Assembly: GCF_016859285.1 (NCBI RefSeq)
Contig: NC_053414.1
Span: 24,744,530 to 24,808,529, forward strand
Direction: 5' to 3'
Source: Xiphias gladius
Lineage: Eukaryota > Chordata > Actinopteri > Istiophoriformes > Xiphiidae
DNA length: 64,000 nucleotides
The first letter of the stretch is position 1, and each line of letters opens with the position of its first letter. Shown here piece after piece: positions 42,711 to 55,075 of the stretch. The notes under the pieces are model-generated. The model was not told where the DNA came from and ran no database searches. It saw only the letters and a program-made list of their open reading frames with translations. The translations under genes were made by a program, and so were the position numbers.

Positions 42711-44607
42711 GGTTCTTATATTGCTGACTACCCTTTGTCCTATTTGTTTGACTTATTTGTTTCTGCTTAATTCTAAAGAATGTCATGATGTTAACGGTTG
42801 CATTGTTTTGGCATATATAAAAGGTCTTATGAATTACTCATTTCATCTTCATACTGATAATAGTTAATTTAAGTATTTTGCAGCTCTGAGGTATAATGAT
42901 TTGGACAAATATGTGTGTAAAGTAAAAATCTTGAAGCTGGAGTACCAAGTTTGTCAACCACATTTTGAGCTGGATATAAAAGGATAAAGAAAGAGACGGT
43001 GAATATTAGGTTGCTAATATGCATCCTGAGGCTAATTGTGAAGATCTGAGTAGAGAAGAGTAATGTTCTCCCCACTCCCCACCAGTTTTCCTCTGAGGTA
43101 GCGGTGAGTTCAGGACTTAAGCCCCACAGTGTTCAGCGGTACAACAGTAGTCATACAGCTCTGTGTTCTAAAACAGCATGCATGCTCAGGGCTTTTTCCT
43201 TAAATAAAGATTTAAAAACCATTTGAAAAATAGTTTTCAGAAGTGACACCGTACCTGTAATATACCGGTTTACTTCTGCAAGTTATAAGTTAGTCTTAAT
43301 GCCTCACAACAAGAAAGTCCTAGGTCTGAAGCTGCTCTCTCTAACCGTCCACATTCATGTTTGGATGGGAGCATGGATTCAGCTCACTGGGTGTTACACT
43401 GTGATGAGCTGGCAACTTCTCAAAGGGAGTTTACTTTACTACCACCTAATGCATGCCGGGATACGACCCAGTCCCTCATTTCACTGGTTAAAGCTGCATT
43501 AATCAATGTTTGGCCACTAGGGGGAAGAGCATGTATGTGTTTTAAGAAACTGATGCCAGACAGCACCCATTCAACCCACCGCAGTGCATACAACGAAAAG
43601 TTTTATCTCTTCTTTTTTTGTTTCTGAAAATAGACGGCCAGTTCACACGTGCATTCATGTTTTTTCCCTGGACCTGGCCAGTCCGTTCCATACACTTTAC
43701 ATTCAGTTGACACATGAAAATAGCTTTTCTAGGATCTGGGAAATATTTACGAATTACAAACCTTAACGGTTGAGAAATTCATATTACAGAAAGTGATAAC
43801 AGGTGTCCTGTTAAGAGTTTTACAGATGTCTGTAAAATGGTGGTCTGTGGGTTAAAGGTTTTTCTGGCTGTAGGGGATTTTTTTAGTTGTAGTGCTGCAG
43901 TTGGCCACTGAGACAAATTCAGAGGAAGGCTGACCTGCCATGCCTTATCAACCTCACTTAATACTGCACTTTCGTTGGGCAGAGGAACTCTAAAATTAGC
44001 TGACAAACAAATAGTCCTCCTATAGTAGCTGTTCGTTATCAAACAATGCCTTTGCATCTAGCAGAAACAGAGCAACATAATAGCCCAGCAAGAGTCATAT
44101 AGCCACATAATTATTGTAAATTCTTGCTCTGTTTTGGTCTCTACTAATTCCTGAGAAAAGTATCTGGGTCTTTAACCGATACATTTCTGATGTATCGGTT
44201 AAAGCCTCAACCAGCTAGATGCTAACGTTATACTTGTTGTCCTGTGCTTACATGTATTTGGAACCTTGTCTGTCTGTTGTTTGGTGCCTGGTATGTATTG
44301 TATAGCAGGTTTATCAGAAGTTGATTGTTCAGTACTGATCCAAAACAATAAATGTGCTGTAAAACAAAAACTATGAACTACAAGAGGCTAACAAGCTCCT
44401 CAGAGCTGCAGAGTTGGGAGATAGTTATCTGTGGGTTTGTCACTACGAGTGACCCCAGGACACAATTTCATCACTGTTGGGTGTGCCCTGATATTTGTAC
44501 AAAAGAGCTTCATTTTCCTCAGTGAGGGACAATGGTGGTGAAACGGGAGATACTCTGCTCATTATGGAATTACACCACACCAGAAACTTTACTTCAGCTG
44601 CATGATC
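42711..44607. other. Intergenic DNA between convergent keratins B and C
   Basis: No gene seen. It carries a decayed dispersed repeat at about 43399-43640 (with GGCCACTAGGGGG) and a perfect hairpin at 44171-44203. Confidence 0.5.
43399..43640. repeat. Decayed dispersed repeat
   Basis: GTGATGAGCTGGCAACTTCT, ATGCATGCCGGGATACG and GGCCACTAGGGGGAAG resemble pieces of common fish interspersed repeats. Boundaries are unclear. Confidence 0.35.
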
Positions 44608-44613
44608 TTTATT
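44608..44613 (-). terminator. Poly(A) signal AATAAA of keratin C
   Basis: A minus-strand hexamer 27 bases after the stop codon, an unusually short 3' untranslated region. Confidence 0.65.
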
Positions 44614-44639
44614 GATTTTTTGCTCATGCTTACAATTTT

Positions 44640-47600
44640 TCACTCAATCTGATCGACGTCCACATCAACTGTCTTGCTGCTCTCGACCACCTTTCCATCC
44701 ACAACCGTCTCCACCACTGTGATGACCTTTGTGACCACTGGAGAAAAGAAAAGAAGCAAGAATCATGAGCAAATCTCAGACATGTCTTAGAACTTTGGTA
44801 TCATATTTATTTTAATGATAAAGAAGAATAATATGTACTGCTTACCTTGTTTTGAGCTGGTGATGGAAGGAAAAAGAAAGAAAACATTAGTCTGAAACAT
44901 ATCTACATTGCCATTCAAAGTTTTCAACTTGAGTGGATATTTTTATGTAGTTGCTAATAACTACTCATCTGTCCCACAATTTTCTCATCATATTTTCAAA
45001 CTTTCTCCATCCTGTGTTTCTCTTTCTTCATCAGGTCTCACCTGTCATCCTCCCCATCCAGCAGCCTCCTGTACTCTGCAATCTCCAGCTCCAGTCGGGT
45101 CTTGAGATCCAGCAGCATGTCGTAATCCTGCTTGTTGCTGGCGATGTTGGCGTGGATCTGGGACAGCTGAGCCTCCAGGCTCGTGACCATGCTTTGGAGA
45201 TTTGCTAGTTGTGCGGCGTAGCGTGCCTGAGTCTCAGCCAGCGTGCCCTCCAAAGACGCTTTCTGTTGGGATCGGAGGAAGTAGGTGATTAAAATTCAGG
45301 GATGTTACATGATACTGGTGAAACAGTGTGCATGTAAAAATCTGCTAAAAGGCCTGTTGGTCTGAGTGTTTAACTAGCATCATGTGTTTCTACGCACTTG
45401 CAAAATATCCTTATTTTCTTGCTTGCCAAGAATAAGATGTGTAAATTGATAAAAGTCAAATTGATGCTAAATACAAGGTTACAGCAGCAGGTTAGCTTAG
45501 CTTAGCATAAAGACAAGAAACAGCTTGCCTGGCTGAGTCTAAAGGTAACAAAATCTGTTTACCGCTTGTTTGTTTATTTCATACAAAAACCGAAGTGTTG
45601 CAGTGTTACGGGGGGTTATGCAACAGAGTATTTCTTAGCCAGATCCACTAACTTCCTGGAATCTTGCTGTCACCATGAGGTTTTCACATTAGGGAACCAA
45701 CATCGGTCTTTATGCTAAGATATGCTAACCGGCCGCTGGCGGTAGCTTCATATTGAATGCACAGTCATGCAAGTGGTATCAATCTTCTCATCTACTTCTT
45801 AGCAAAAAAGCAAATAAGCATCTTTCCCAAAATGTCAGACTATGTCTTTAAACCTACAGTTTCTATAAACATACTTTCAACCTACCTTTACATCTACAGT
45901 GCTGTTAATATGTGTAGTCTTGAAAATATAGTATCGCCGTGTTAAATCCAGTAGATTATCAATCTTTACTGATATATGTTGACATACCATGCTCAAATGG
46001 GACTGCAGTTCAATCTGGAGCCTCTGGAGAGTGCTCTTCAGGTCTTTAATCTCTGTGCGGGAAGTCGACAGAATCTCGGTGTTTGTGATCACGTCCTGCT
46101 CCACTGCTGAAATCTGGTTAGAGACACAACATTACATGTGTTACCTGAGAATAATAGCAGATTACAGCTCACTTAAGTGGCAACAGTTGCTACATCTCAC
46201 CTTGCTCTGATACCACGACTCGAGTTCCTTGCGGTTCTTGGCGATCACTCCTTCGTAGTGTTCTCTGATATCTGTCATAACCTGGTTCAGGTCTGTGGAG
46301 GGAGAAGCGTCCACGGCCACATTGACCTGGCCGCCCATTTGACTCCTCAGCAGAGCAATCTCCTGCAGGGGTCAAAGGGAAACACCTTGATCACCATGTG
46401 AAATAACTCAAAAGGATTTAATATTTTGTAAATTTTTGAATATTATAGCAGCAGTAGTATACAACACATTTGGTGCACTGCATGCAGGCATTCCTTTGGG
46501 TTCTTTGATCTCTGTTAACCATGTGTATGTGCTCAGTGTGTCTGAGCGTGTGTATGTTAGAAAAACAGTGGCAGTGAGCTAATGGAGGGAGAGAAGAATA
46601 CGAGGAAGTGTGCAGAGAGAACAGGGGCAGCGCTGGGAAAAGGGATAAAGCGGCAGACCTGTTTATAAAAGCATTAACCTAACATGGTATTTCCTTAGTG
46701 TTATCAGAGGAAAGACAGGGGTCATGTGTGTGAATTGCGAGCAGCTTAGGCCACAATATATAGCTATGACCAATGTTGACAACTTTATCTTACAATAAAT
46801 AGCTGGTGTATTCCCTGCTGCTGAAAAGATGGATGATGTTGAACATTGTTTAATTAATCGCCAGTGTTGTAACATGCTTTCAGGTCATGTGCATACACAG
46901 TGCGTGTGTTGGCCTGTGTGTAGGAATGTATCACGTGATGACGGATTTAAACCCATTAGTTCTGCTGCTTGTGAAACCCCTGTCAAAAACTTTGAACTGG
47001 TTAAAATGGGTGCACCACTACTAGCTGTCCCTCATCTCACCTCTTCGTGGTTCCTCTTGAGCATGATGAGCTCCTCCTTCAGGGCCTCATACTGGCTCTC
47101 CAGATCCATCCTGGCCAGGTTCATATCATCCAGCACCCTCTTCAGTCCAGCGATGTCCGCATCCACAGCCATCCTCATGGCCAGCTCGTTCTCATACCTG
47201 AGGGGGAGACACACAGATGGACGGGCGGACAGGTCAGAGGGGTTTCAGTGGGTCTTTTAGATCAGAAGTCGTCAGTTAGACACGAGTCCACGCTTTAATG
47301 AGCATGTGAAGTTTCACTTATGCGGCAGTGCAGAGAGAGGCAGGGGCATAAAAACACAGGGAGTACACGCACTTCATTTTGAAATCATCAGCAGCCAGTT
47401 TTGCGTTGTCAATGTCCAGGACTGTCTTTGCATTGAGCCTGGAAGCGATACGAATCTGGGGAGGAGAAAAAATAAAACAGTGAAATGTAAGAAAAAGTAC
47501 AGTCAAGCTCATGTTTCATACACTTTTACACATTGTCCACAACATCCCAACCAATTTTTGAGACCAATAATGATATTTGAGAGTTGAAATTGTTGGTTAG

Positions 47601-48520
47601 TGTCATTTTTTTCACTCTTTTCTGTAAGGTTTTCCCTTAAAAATGTGTTGTAACGAATAATTGCACTCAGGAAGGATGTTTCACTGTAGTAACGAGATGG
47701 TACAGTGCAGAAGTGCAGATGGTAGTAAGAGTAATATTAACATAAACACAGTTAAAGTCTTATATCCAACAATTTTAGGGTTAACTGAAGAGAAAATTCA
47801 TATGCAAGCTGTTGATGTATGGTAAAAAGTTGGCCCATAATAACTTGCTGAAACATTGGTCAGTCTCTACCATACACCTGCACTGTATTCTGGTGTAATT
47901 GTCACTGTGACACTGAACGCTGTCGTCAGTATGTGACGCACAGTTGGAGTGAATCTGGTATGGGAGTCATGAAATGTATCACCTTCCTGCTTTCTGTTTG
48001 TCACATGTTCTTCCTGATTATGTGGCCTACTTGTAAACTATGACAATAATAGGTTTACTGGCTCTCTAACTCAAATGTCATACAGTAAATACCAACAGAT
48101 ACCTACCCCTTAACATCAGAAAGATGAGAAGAGAAAGATGATAGAAAACACTGAAACACACCCACATGTCCTTCCTCTTACCTTGTCCTTCAGGTCATCA
48201 ATGATGGCAAAGTAGCTGGTGTAGTCGTGGGAGATGACAGTTCTGCTCTGGTACCACTCTCTGATCTTCTTGTCCAGGCTGTCGTTCTCCTTCTCCAGGC
48301 TGCGAACCTTCTCCAGGTAGGAAGCCAGACGGTCGTTCAGGTTCTGCATGGTGGCCTTCTCGTTGGCCCCAACGTGGAGGTCCAGGCCGTCAGCCAGGTT
48401 GAAGCCTCCAGAGGATGGTCCATAGCTCATCTGGGATGAGGAGATGCGGGTGCCACGACCACCTGCTCCACCGTAGACACTCATGGTCTTCTGGCTGTAG
48501 GATCTGTTGCTGAATGACAT
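44640..48520 (-). CDS. Type I keratin, gene C (8 coding exons, 398 aa)
   Basis: Exons on the minus strand: 48520-48182, 47455-47373, 47197-47041, 46362-46201, 46113-45988, 45262-45042, 44856-44846, 44737-44640. The head is short ([20 protein letters not shown], then [20 protein letters not shown]). The helix begins [20 protein letters not shown] and ends [17 protein letters not shown] micro-exon of only 11 nt (CTCAAAACAAG), with a good pyrimidine tract and GTAAG donor, bridges the rod-end exon to the last exon. The tail carries [18 protein letters not shown]. Sequence and exon lengths are those of a fish type I keratin similar to K18/simple or epidermal classes. It is the only keratin here on the minus strand. 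Confidence 0.92.
45470..45860 (+). repeat. Dispersed fish repeat inside keratin C intron (TTAGCTTAGCTTAGCATAAA type)
   Basis: It opens GGTTAGCTTAGCTTAGC, has AAAGGTAACAAAATCTG and GCTAACCGGCCGCTGGC, and closes CCCAAAATGTCAGACTATG. Minus-oriented relatives lie at 57625-58020 and a plus-oriented fragment at 58690-58800. Confidence 0.65.
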
Positions 48521-48598
48521 GTTGGAGGGTCTGGATCTGGACCAGGTAGGATTACTGGAGTTGATCTGCAGTTGAGAGCATCACTTTGGTCTCCTTGG

Positions 48599-48605
48599 TT
48601 ATATA
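48599..48605 (-). promoter_or_regulatory. TATA box of keratin C
   Basis: TATATAA on the minus strand about 80 bases before the start codon. Confidence 0.65.
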
Positions 48606-49720
48606 GCTGCACATAGCAAAGTGGGAAGGGCTAGGAAGGATACTTGAAAGGAAAAAATGCAGCTGACATGCTACCCCCCTACTCCTCTATACAATCTTTC
48701 CATCAGCACAGGTGTGGTGACTGGTGGGGAGGGGTTCATCCGCCTCTTTTCAGGTCAAACTCGTGATTCAACATTTTATCGTTTCTCAATGAAAGCGCAT
48801 TCTTTGAATACTGCACAGTTCTTTTTCCAGAGTCCTGAATGTTTAGTAGCTTGTAATTTAAGCCTTCCTTGTTTGGCTGCTTTAAAGCAGGTTTAAAAAC
48901 ACATAAAGTAAGAAACAATGCCTTCCTATAGAAGAAACTTCTATATGTAGCTATTTCCCAAAACATTCGCTCAACCTATTTGCTCGCAGCAGTGACAGAA
49001 ATGGCACATACCAGCGACAATTTCACCTCAGTGAAACTTGGGGCCAAAGGTTGAGGGCGAGGCATTTCTAATTTAGCCAAAGTTATTTTTGTCACGTAAG
49101 CTTGTAACTATGATGTTCAAGATTGTGTTAATATTTATACAATGTAATTATATGAATGTATGTATGAATTTAAATTTGTAATCAACTGTTATACACCCAC
49201 TGGTGTCCAGTCTATTGAACTTACAAGAAGCTACTTACATTACCTACAGAGACAAGAGAAAACACAAAGGAAAGTAAGCAGAATACATTGTACTGTATTC
49301 ATATGTGTCAAAACATATCAGATATAAACTTAAATTCAGCACACAGTGCTTTCATGCTGTGATCGTAAGCCTTTAACAAAAGCTGAGCTTGGTCAAACGC
49401 CTCGTATCTAAACATGTACAAGGTGTACAAACAGGAGAAGCTTAACACAAAGATCAAGTAAGAATGAACAGTAGAATATTTCACTGTCATCCTATTCCAA
49501 ATCACACAGGGAACCCTTTCTGACCCGCTGACTGAACAAAAGCAGACCTCTGCTCTGCTCAGGTTAGGGGTGACATACTGCTCTGGATGGTAAATGTACT
49601 CAGTAACACACAATGTTCTCAGTTTAGGTTTGCTTGATATTTCTTCTGACCATTTTTCTTGATAATTTTTAACCGTGCTAGTGTGTACCGAAAAACTCAA
49701 TAGCCATGAAATGTGGTGAA

Positions 49721-49930
49721 GACATTCATGCTCCCCTCAGGATGAACCTCTAATTATAACTTTGGTGATCCCCTGACTTTTCATCAGGTTTAATTTCACC
49801 AATATAGCTTGTGACTAAATATTTGCAATATGCTAATGTTAGCATTTAGCTCAAAGCACTCCGCTGTGCCTACTGTCTGTACCGCCTCACAGAACCACTA
49901 GCATGGCTGTAGTCTCCTAGTCTTAAAATA
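49721..49930 (+). repeat. Fragment of the ATGCTAACATGCTAA-type repeat
   Basis: GCTAATGTTAGCATTTAGCT and CACTAGCATGGCTGTAG match the family at 37221-37880 and 54661-55075. Confidence 0.5.
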
Positions 49931-52900
49931 GCTAGAAGGCAGTGATTTCAAGGTGTTTTAGTCCCTTAAAGTACATGCAATTTTTATTTATTCCAATTCA
50001 CAAAAGCACAAAAAACAAAACAAAAATCAGCTATCTTGCATTAGGATTGCAACCTAGATGGTGAAACACTGAGATTTAATAAATGCAAGATTATTAGATT
50101 ACTTTCCTACCAAACCCCCGAGGGAGTCCTTCTCACGACAAGTCTGACAATGTGCTGATAATCTAAACCCGTTTCACTGGTGAAACAGCACTTTTGCAGG
50201 CCCCCACTGTAGCCTTAGGAAATGTTGTGAAATAGTCTGTAATGATCTCTATCAACTTCTAAAAGTTCGACTTTAACTTTAAAGTTAACATTAACCTTTA
50301 AAAATGTACCAGCAAGTTTTATTGGTTTATAATTATCATTGCAGTCTCCTCATAACAGAAACACATCCCTGTGCCAGTAGAAAATGATCACCTGGTTGTT
50401 GTTTTTTTTCCAATAATCTCTTTAAACGACAAGAGCCGGGCTGCCTGACTGCCCTCCTGTCTCATCTTCTCACAACCATTCCAGTCAGCAGTCACGCTGA
50501 TAAAGAGGGTGAGGTTTGAAAAAGGGATGACTGATGGTGTGATTGCACAATGCCAGACAAGTGGTATTTTTTAAACGTAGTGCAATGTGGAAAATAATAT
50601 TACAGACACATGACACCATTTATTCCAGTGACAGATGTCAGATATTGAAAGGATTTATGCGGGATGAGGTCTGTTTGAAGTTCTTGACTTGAAGTCTTAG
50701 ATCCCTCAAGTTTTAGACTGTGCTGTATCTTTAAATTAATGATTAAAAAACAAACAAACGCTTAAGTTGTCATCACAAAAAGGTGCTTCAGGTAGTTTTT
50801 CTTTTTTTTACAGCAGACATTTTGACCTGTCATAGAAGGTAAAATGCATGTGTAAACACACCTGAACAATCCATTCTGTTTACGTGTCTCAGTAAACCAG
50901 AAGACAGTGTGCACAATAGCAGGGATTAATATGATTAATGATGACTAATATGATACATCTGGTTTTCCTGCTCTGACATGCCAAACTGTCTGCTGTGAAA
51001 AAGGCCAATTGAAATTATCTAAAATTATCAATTTAAGTTCCTCCCTTCTTTTACAAGGTTTAGATCACCCAAGGCTAAATTTGGTTTTATAGTCACAACA
51101 CTGCATAAATCTCATCTAAGCAATGTGTTTTTACTGTAGGACTTTCTACACATTATCTTAATTCTTCTGACTTATAATAGGTTTTAAAACTTATACTTCA
51201 TTTCCCTAAAGCCTTGTGGGACCAACAGCCCTCCAGTAATGCAGTAACCTGATCTGCATGATTAGAGTGTAAAAGAACTTTCTCGTTTTCAACTCTGTGT
51301 AAAAAAAGAACAAAAAAAACCAAACAAAAACAACTCTTTTGTTCTCTTAAACACTTGAGAAAAAAAATGCTGCTCTGCCTGCCTTCTCTATATCACACCG
51401 GCACCCTTTGGTATGCCTACAAATTCTTTAACATAAGAGACGTTGAAGGTATGTTTGCATGTGGTAAGAGGCATTTCAGGTGTAGTAACACACCTTTATG
51501 TACTCATGCTCGAACAATGCTTGAAGTATTGCACCAATATCTTTATAAAGGGGTTCCTGAAAATAACTGTATTTTGTGCAATTAATTCCAGACAGAACTA
51601 AGCTGACCTTGTGATTTGGCAAAGTTGCGAATTGAATCAGATTAAATCACAGAAATTCAAAGAGTCAGAATCAAAAATAGTTTAGATGACGTGTGCAACA
51701 AATGTTCTTGGGCAGAAACATAAACTGACACAGAGCATTACAGGGACATGAGGATGTTAGATTGAGAGTGAAGGGAGATTCAGTGTTACGAAAAATATTC
51801 TCTCTGCTTGTTATTGTTTTTTTGGTTTGCGTTTTACACTGAACTGCCGTGGATAAAATTAGGAGTTTATACACTGATAAGAATTACACTTTGATGTCTA
51901 TATGGAAAGCAGCTTTTACAAACTGACCTAAATTAATGAAAAATACAATTTTAAAAAAGTGACTGGTTGCAAAGTTAACAAAGTCACTCTTTATGCAATA
52001 CATATGACTTCACATAATACTAGTACACTATATACAGACTTTGAATATTCAGCACTGTATGGGGAGCATGGGCCCTCTGTGTGATCACAGCTGTTTTTTG
52101 AGTGTTTAATCATACACTGGTCCAGTGTAGAAAATCATTTGATGCTTAAATTAATAGTAAACACCACTGTTATTCATGATGCAATAAAATCTATTTTAAA
52201 ATAATCACAGATAAATCCCAGGAAATAGACATTCCTGCAGATCTCAATGAAAGTCTCCTTCCAAGAGCAACCTGTGTCTTTAGTTAACAGTAGTCCCACC
52301 ATGATGAACAGGGCTGAGGTATAAATTTGTATTTAGTTATATTCTGAAATAAAACACTGTAGGGTATGTTGTCAGTGAGTTTAGAGATGCAGGCGAGCTA
52401 AAAGAAAAATGCCCCAAGATGTGTAATAAAAAAAAGTACAACGCTCGGACCAATCCAGCCCAAGCATTGTTCAGTGAAAAAGTGGGCCTCTCATCACGCA
52501 CTTTATTTCACTGTTCACAACAGAACGCTAGACAAAGAGATAAAAGTGGACTCGAATGATTTGCTCAGAAGAACAAGAGCAAGAACAACTGCATTGTCTC
52601 TTTTTTCTGCTCACTCCATGAGTGCAGATCCCCTCAGTCATTCGCACAAACACATTCTGCAGCTGTTTGCTGTCAGTAGATGTGGGCTACAGTGTGCATG
52701 CATGTGCAGTCGTGTGGATTGAACAGCCACATTTTTTGTGTCTGTCTGTGTGTGTCACAGGGAGAGAATGTGTGAATCTGTGGGACTATTCAGCTGCATT
52801 TTAAACACCTTGAAACCCTCTGGAAATTAAACACACACAACATTCTCTTATTATTTGTTGCATTAATACATTTTATAGTATTCATTAGACAGATTATGTC

Positions 52901-53944
52901 ATTGTTTGAATCTCATATTTCCGTTTTCTGCCTACTTCATTTTGTCATTGGCTGTGGCTGTCTGATAGATAACTAAACAAATGAGAACGCTGATGTCAAA
53001 TTCTCAAAGAGAGTTTGATACACCAGTAGTTCCGCCTCTTACTTTCCTCAGCTTTCTAAGCTTGCTCGGGCGTGGCGTCGTGATTCACTTGCGACTCCTA
53101 CACAGAAATGATGCATGCTCGGTTTACATGGTGAGCAGTGTTCGCAACGACTATCACTAGATGGTGCACTTCAGCTATAAATTTCACTTCCAGGGCTCAG
53201 AAATCCATTTTACAGGATGTGTGTGGCCGTGTGATAACCAGTTGCATTTTGAGAGACCTATTGGTCACTAAAAACCATATTAAACTGTCTTTTTCTCCTG
53301 CCCAACTTATGAGCTTTGTGCTCGTTTGGAACATTAAATTTTTATCATCAATAGCAGATTTCTATTTGTCTATTGTCTGTGTCCAGTAGGGAGCTTTATT
53401 ATCAACATAATAGGTCATAATAGGTCAGCTACACACAAAAGGAAAGCACAGAAGAAATTAAGCATTCTTAAATAACTTTTAGTCTTTAGCTAGTTTAGTT
53501 TAGTTCAGTTGAACTTTCAAATAAAATGGAACAACTGCCGAGAGTTACTGAAAACTTTTACTTGAGGGACTTTTGTTTCAAAGGAGGTATTTATGGGTGT
53601 TACGAGAAATTCCACAAATGTGACACCATACTATGACATAGACATGCTTTATATGTCAGTATATCAGTACTCAATTTATCTGAAGAAATGAATGAAGTAG
53701 TTACTGTAGAGAAGCCCATGAGGAATAAAGCACTTTCAGGCAGACCAGGCTATGTTCCAATCTATCTTTATTAATTGTACTACTGGATTGAGCGAAGGTA
53801 GGTCTGTTGACACAACATGAATAGATACGAGAGAGTCTATATTCACAGCTGATAATTGAACAATGTGCAGGTGAATGTTTAATTCTGTCTGCAGAAACTG
53901 GTTTCACATAGAATGAGCACACACACACAATATGTCACACCATG

Positions 53945-53945
<1 letters not shown>

Positions 53946-54000
<55 letters not shown>
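53946..54000 (+). repeat. (CA)n microsatellite, about 55 bp
   Basis: A pure CA dinucleotide run. Confidence 0.95.
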
Positions 54001-54005
<5 letters not shown>

Positions 54006-54660
54006 GTCACAGGTGTAATCCCACCTCTCAGCACATTTTGCTGAGGAGGTTCATTCCTGGACCTTTGTCAGAGATGATGCATGCTTGGATGTTATTGCAC
54101 AGTGCAGGCTTAAATAGTTGAGCTGGATGTGATAATGCCGGAGGAGGGGTGTGGTACGTTTTAGAGAAGGCTCCAAGGACCGTCTGCACAGAGCTGCTGC
54201 CACTGCTGTTTGTGCGCCATTACATCTGTCTGTCTAAGCAAAGCATTACAAAACACCCTGAATACATGTTCTTAAAAATTTGATGAACGGTTGGTTATTG
54301 TGCAGGAAAGAAGTGATTAGCTTTTCATACAGGGTGGATATGGCTTTTCTCTAAAAGTCATATAACTGTGGAACCGATTCAAAGAGCACTTTCAAACACT
54401 CCTCGTGGCAAACACTCCATTGCTGGTATAAGTATATAGACAAAGTCACAGAGATTAGTCTTGGTTACCTGCTGTTCCAGTTTCTCCAGAATGAGGTGCA
54501 GTAGGCTGCTCAGTGGTTACTGCACCAATACAGTACTCATTTGTTTTCCCTTAAAACAGATTAAGCAAATAAAGAAAGAAAGAAAGACAGAAAGAAAGAT
54601 AACACTCCAGTGATAAAAATACAAAGTATTCTCTACTTTATACTTACTTATATTTTTCAA

Positions 54661-55075
54661 TTTTATCATTATATTCTAGGCACAGTGGTACTTTGAGCTA
54701 AACGCTAATGTCAACGTGCCAACAGACTCACAATGCCAATGCTAACATGTTGATGTTTAGCAGTTATAATGTTTAGCATGTTCGCCATCTTTGTTGAGCA
54801 TGTCAGCATGCTAACATTTGCCCATTAGCACTTAACACAAGGTATAGCTGAAACTGATGGGAATGTCATCAGATTTGATTGAGGTCACCTGATGATAGCA
54901 CGAGATGAAAAGTCAGTGGCTGACCAAAGTTATTAGGATTCATCCTCTGGGAATCAGGAAAGTCTGTTCAGAATGTCATGGGAATCCGTCCAATAGCTGT
55001 TGAGATATTTCAGTCTGAACCAGAGTGGTGGACCGACATCCATAGAGCCATGCTGCTGGTGTAGTCAAGCAGAGA
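54661..55075 (+). repeat. Dispersed fish repeat, best-kept copy
   Basis: TTTGAGCTAAACGCTAATG, TCAGCATGCTAACATTTGCC, TTAGGATTCATCCTCTGG, GTTGAGATATTTCAGTCTG and GTGGTGGACCGACATCC follow one another as in the family consensus I recall. Confidence 0.6.

Noticed and set aside
46829-47260. 143-codon plus-strand open frame
   Set aside because: It is antisense to keratin C exon 3 and adjacent intron; the keratin reading on the other strand is decisive.
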